Assembly (NCBI RefSeq): GCF_013449725.1
Contig: NZ_JACCFF010000001.1
Span: 930,001-994,000 of the forward strand
Direction of reading: 5' to 3'
DNA: 64,000 nt
Origin: Mycobacteroides sp. LB1
Lineage (GTDB): Bacteria > Actinomycetota > Actinomycetes > Mycobacteriales > Mycobacteriaceae
Part shown: piece after piece, positions 61,334 through 64,000 of the stretch
Layout: each line of letters opens with the position of its first letter
Numbering within the stretch: position 1 is the stretch's first letter
Position numbers and translations under genes: made by a program
Notes under the pieces: model-generated
The model's input: the letters and a program-made list of their open reading frames with translations, nothing else
The model's database searches: none
Told to the model about the DNA's origin: nothing

Positions 61334-61945
61334 ATGACTGCAATACCTCGCAAGACAACACGTATCGATCCCATTGCCCCACAGAACGCATCACTGCTCA
61401 CCCGCATCATGTACCGGGTGACCAAGCGGCGTTACGGCCAAGTGCCCGAGCCGTTTACCGTGATCGCCCACCACCGCAAGTTGATGGTCGCCGCCGCGAT
61501 ACACGAGCAGATGCTGAGCAGCGCATCCCGAGTCCTGCCGGCGAGCGTCCGTGAACTCGCGGTGTTCTGGACCGCCCGCACGGTGGGCTGCTCATGGTGC
61601 GTCGACTTCGGTTCCATGCTGCAGCGACTCGACGGTCTGAACGTTGAGCGCCTCAAGGCCATCGACGACTATGCGACCTCTCCCCTGTTCACCGACGATG
61701 AGCGCGCCGCCATCGCGTACGCCGACGCGATGACCGGCAATCCGCACGACATCACCGACGAGCAGGTCGAGGATCTACGGCGACGGTTCGGCGACGCCGG
61801 GGTGATCGAGCTGACGTACCAGATCGGCGTCGAGAACATGCGTGCCCGCACCTATGCGGCACTGGGAATCACCGAGCAGGGCTTCAACTCCGGTGACGCC
61901 TGCCGCGTCCCATGGGCAACTCCCCAAGACTCCCTAGACGCTTAG
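61334..61945 (+). CDS. carboxymuconolactone decarboxylase / AhpD-like protein
   Basis: 203 residues. An AhpD-like helical core holds AAIHEQMLSSASRVLPASVRELAVFWTAR near 60-88 and the redox CxxC in GCSWCVDFGSMLQ near 91-103, followed by AIAYADAMTGNP near 132 and FGDAGVIELTYQIGVENMRART. Such proteins use the CxxC-His unit for peroxidase-like or disulfide chemistry. ECF41 sigma genes are typically next to a gene of this class and control it; the promoter ahead fits. Its stop overlaps the sigma gene's stop by four bases. Confidence 0.88.
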   Translation: MTAIPRKTTRIDPIAPQNASLLTRIMYRVTKRRYGQVPEPFTVIAHHRKLMVAAAIHEQMLSSASRVLPASVRELAVFWTARTVGCSWCVDFGSMLQRLDGLNVERLKAIDDYATSPLFTDDERAAIAYADAMTGNPHDITDEQVEDLRRRFGDAGVIELTYQIGVENMRARTYAALGITEQGFNSGDACRVPWATPQDSLDA

Positions 61946-62853
61946 GCGCCACGTAGCGGTGTCCCGGCGAACTTGTCGGGATTGCACACATCCCATACCG
62001 CCAGCACCTTGCCGTCCTGCACCGTGTAACCGCTGACGCGGGGCAGGACGGGCTGGTAGTTCGGGTCGGTGTCAGTCGCCCGCAGGAACAAACCGAACTG
62101 GCCGTTGACCAGCGCGGGTTCGATGGCCTGTGTCATCTGCGGCCCGTACCTCCGGTGTAACAAGGCAAGCATGAAACGGGCCACCTTATCGGGACCCCTG
62201 ATAATCCGAGCGGTGGTCGGCGCCTTGCCGTCCGAATCGCCGGTCATCGTGACGTCGGGATGCAGCAGCCGCACAACGGCTTCCACGCTGCCCGACATGA
62301 GGGCCTCCAACAGCCTGCCCACCACCTCGTTGTGCTCGGCATCGGCCACCGGCTCCGGGGTTGCGGCCACGGTGCGTCGGCCGCGCGACGCCAACTGGCG
62401 CGCGGCTGCGTCGCTGACACCGAGAATCTCGGCAATCTGCTTGAACGGCACCGAAAATCCATCGTGCAGAACGAAGGCGACGCGCTGATCGGGCGCCAGA
62501 CGGTCCAGCACCACCATGGCCGCAAAGCGTGCGTCCTCGCTGGCCACCAGCACGGCCAGCGGGTCATTACCGTCCAGGCCGGTAACCACCGGCTCCGGAA
62601 GCCATTCCCCCACATAGGTTTCCCTGCGATAAACGGCCGATCTCAGCCGGTCCAGGCCGAGCCGAGATACGACGGTGGTAAGCCAGGCCGGTAGGTCGTC
62701 GATCTCGTCGGGCGCGGCATGCCAGCGCAGCCACGCGTCCTGGACAATGTCCTCAGCATCGGCGACGCTGCCGGTGAGCCGATAGGCCACCGTCTGTAGG
62801 CGCGGGCGCAATTTCTCGAACTCCTCGGTGCGCTCCCGAACGTGACCTGCCAC
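61942..62853 (-). CDS. sigJ: ECF41-type RNA polymerase sigma factor, SigJ-like
   Basis: 303 residues. Sigma-2 region FEKLRPRLQTVAYRLTGSVA then DAEDIVQDAWLRWHA near 13-47, sigma-4 LDRLAPDQRVAFVLHDGFSV then PFKQIAEILGVSDAAARQLASRGRR near 116-160, and a SnoaL-like C-terminal domain (about 170-300). The two ECF41 hallmarks are present: WLPEP in the linker near 88 and NPDK near the C-terminus (CNPDKFAG). The fused C-domain replaces an anti-sigma factor. TAGGCT (62860-62865, minus strand) six bases before the GTG is an ordinary housekeeping -10, so the gene is not obviously self-activated. Confidence 0.9.
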   Translation of the reverse strand: MAGHVRERTEEFEKLRPRLQTVAYRLTGSVADAEDIVQDAWLRWHAAPDEIDDLPAWLTTVVSRLGLDRLRSAVYRRETYVGEWLPEPVVTGLDGNDPLAVLVASEDARFAAMVVLDRLAPDQRVAFVLHDGFSVPFKQIAEILGVSDAAARQLASRGRRTVAATPEPVADAEHNEVVGRLLEALMSGSVEAVVRLLHPDVTMTGDSDGKAPTTARIIRGPDKVARFMLALLHRRYGPQMTQAIEPALVNGQFGLFLRATDTDPNYQPVLPRVSGYTVQDGKVLAVWDVCNPDKFAGTPLRGA

Positions 62854-62859
62854 CAGATC

Positions 62860-62880
62860 AGCCTAGGCCTGCAATAGGGT
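62860..62880. promoter_or_regulatory. back-to-back leaderless -10 boxes of sigJ and the SMP-30-like gene
   Basis: Minus strand TAGGCT (62860-62865) serves sigJ; plus strand TAGGGT (62875-62880) serves the gene at 62887, each six bases from its start codon. With 33 bases between the two start codons, each -35 region must fall on the other gene's start codon, so the two promoters should exclude each other. Confidence 0.5.
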
Positions 62881-62886
62881 GAACCC

Positions 62887-63900
62887 ATGGCCAAGCCGTC
62901 TATCGACCCCGTCCGTTGGCAGCCGCCCGGAGTGCGGGCGTTAGCCCTCAATTCGCAGCCCCTGCCCCCGCTCACGGTGGTGCCGGTCCCCGGTCACGGC
63001 CCCGAGGATGTGGTGGCCGACGCGGCGGGAAACATCTGGACAGGTGTGGTGGACGGAAAGATTCTCCGCATCTCGCCGGACGGTGCCGAAGTCACGCATA
63101 TCGCGACCACCGAGCATCCGCCCCTGGGTATGCACATCGCGCGGGACGGTCGCGTGTTGATCTGCAGCCGCGACAAGCTGCTGGCCCTCGACCCGGCTTC
63201 CGGAGATATCGAGCCACTTGTCACCAAGGTTGACGGACCACCACTCATCTTCTGCTCAAATGTCACCGAATCAGCCGACGGGACAATCTATTTCAGCGAG
63301 TCAACGGCACGCTTCCCCTTCGAGGAGTATCGCGCCGCCGCCATCGAGGGCCGGGGAACGGGCCGAGTGTTCCGGCGCGACACCGACGGCACGGTCACCA
63401 CCATCGCGGACGGCCTGTACTTCACCAACGGTGTCACCTTGACAGCCGACGAGTCTCGATTGGTGTTCGCCGAGACCATCGGGCGCAGGTTGAGCACCAT
63501 CGCGCTCGCCGGCGCACGGCAGGGTGAGATATCGCGGCTGGCAGAGGAATTGCCGTGCATGCCAGACAACATCAGCACCGGCGCCGACGGCCGCATTTGG
63601 GTCGCCATGGCTGGACCACGAAACGCGGCGCTTGAGAGACTGGTGCCCCAAGCACCGATCGTGCGAAAACTGATCTGGAAGCTGCCGGAGTCAATCCAGC
63701 CGACGATCGCGGCGGACGCCTGGGTCGTCGCGTTCCACCCCGAAACCGGCGCAGCGCTTGCGAACATCCGGGGCCGGGACACCAGGCTGCAAACCACGAC
63801 CGGCGTCGTCGAATCAGGTGGCCGCCTCTGGATCGGGTGCATCGGCTCGTCCGCCGTCGGTCACATCAGTCTGGCCGATATCGCGCCATCCGCGCGCTGA
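62887..63900 (+). CDS. SMP-30/gluconolactonase-like (strictosidine-synthase-like) beta-propeller protein
   Basis: 337 residues with propeller repeats: GPEDVVADAAGNIWTGVVDGKILRI near 36-60, GMHIARDGRVLICSRDKLLALDP near 80, FCSNVTESADGTIYFSESTARFP near 121, YFTNGVTLTADESRLVFAET near 178 and ADGRIWVAMAGPRN near 233. The FxNG and blade-end motifs are those of the calcium-dependent lactonase superfamily, nearest the strictosidine-synthase branch. No signal peptide. Substrate unknown. Divergent from sigJ. Confidence 0.85.
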   Translation: MAKPSIDPVRWQPPGVRALALNSQPLPPLTVVPVPGHGPEDVVADAAGNIWTGVVDGKILRISPDGAEVTHIATTEHPPLGMHIARDGRVLICSRDKLLALDPASGDIEPLVTKVDGPPLIFCSNVTESADGTIYFSESTARFPFEEYRAAAIEGRGTGRVFRRDTDGTVTTIADGLYFTNGVTLTADESRLVFAETIGRRLSTIALAGARQGEISRLAEELPCMPDNISTGADGRIWVAMAGPRNAALERLVPQAPIVRKLIWKLPESIQPTIAADAWVVAFHPETGAALANIRGRDTRLQTTTGVVESGGRLWIGCIGSSAVGHISLADIAPSAR

Positions 63901-63973
63901 GCCAGCAAGTCACATCCGACACAGGCGTAACATCCCCCAGTTCAGGGCGGTGTTCGCTTACTGTGGCAAAGCG

Positions 63974-64000
63974 ATGACCACCAGGATTTCTGCGCCCGAC
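63974..64000 (+). CDS. start of a further gene, cut by the window edge
   Basis: ATG at 63974 opens a frame (MTTRISAPD) that runs off the edge; only nine codons are visible. The spacer before it (63901-63973) holds nothing else recognisable. Too short to identify, and it may not be a real start. Confidence 0.3.

Noticed and set aside
1-64000. tRNA, rRNA, CRISPR arrays, insertion sequences and prophage genes
   Set aside because: Looked for clover-leaf ends, regular repeats, transposase motifs and terminal inverted repeats while reading; none found.

Overview
The window looks like chromosome of a rapidly growing mycobacterium, most likely Mycobacteroides (abscessus/chelonae group). It is GC-rich, uses GTG starts freely, and follows the M. 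tuberculosis order Rv3280 to Rv3319 for most of its length: accD5-accE5-maf, sseA-sufE-like-accA3, lat-lrp-Rv3292-pcd, a TetR gene-lhr, an RluA gene-glpD2-lpdA, amiA1/amiB1-deoD-pmmB-upp, Rv3311, add-deoA-cdd, sdhCDAB. Family names come from reading the translations and from memory of M. tuberculosis proteins; no database search was run. I saw no tRNA, rRNA, insertion sequence, prophage or CRISPR array.

Region by region. 1-4.5 kb: the 5' end of an acyl-CoA synthetase gene, the AccD5/AccE5 acyl-CoA carboxylase subunits, and a Maf protein carrying an unexpected 355-residue C-terminal extension. 4.5-15.8 kb: an accessory block absent from this position in M. tuberculosis. It holds two TetR regulators, a hydrolase/methyltransferase pair, a five-gene overlapping operon (DUF6285, aminoglycoside-phosphotransferase-like kinase, acyl-CoA dehydrogenase, gluconokinase, gluconate permease), a flavin monooxygenase, a DUF222/13E12 remnant, an MpaB-type oxygenase and a duplicated membrane protein. 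15.9-19.2 kb: SseA, a SufE-like protein and AccA3, the biotin-carrying partner of AccD5. 19.2-26.5 kb: lysine catabolism (Lat, Lrp, 2-oxoadipate dioxygenase, piperideine-6-carboxylate dehydrogenase) and an atypical SDR protein. 26.6-37.6 kb: Lhr helicase, small redox genes, and an SDR / diiron / flavin monooxygenase cluster with paired operator-like sites. 37.6-48 kb: pseudouridine synthase, glycerol-3-phosphate dehydrogenase, LpdA, two M20 amidohydrolases, and purine, sugar-phosphate and uracil salvage.

48-53.3 kb is the most unusual stretch. It has an Esp-like type VII secretion module: an EspC-like small protein, a Gly/Ala-rich protein ending in an NlpC/P60 peptidoglycan hydrolase domain, and two YbaB/EspD-like proteins. 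Next come an orphan ferredoxin and two tandem PAS/GAF-like paralogues (DUF5593 type). It sits where M. tuberculosis has sapM. 53.3-64 kb: an acidic Rv3311-like protein, nucleoside salvage, succinate dehydrogenase, and an ECF41 sigma factor (SigJ type) with a matching promoter in front of its carboxymuconolactone-decarboxylase-like neighbour.

Many genes have a TANNNT -10 box 6-7 bases before the start codon, as expected for leaderless mycobacterial mRNAs. Four-base ATGA/GTGA overlaps show extensive translational coupling.
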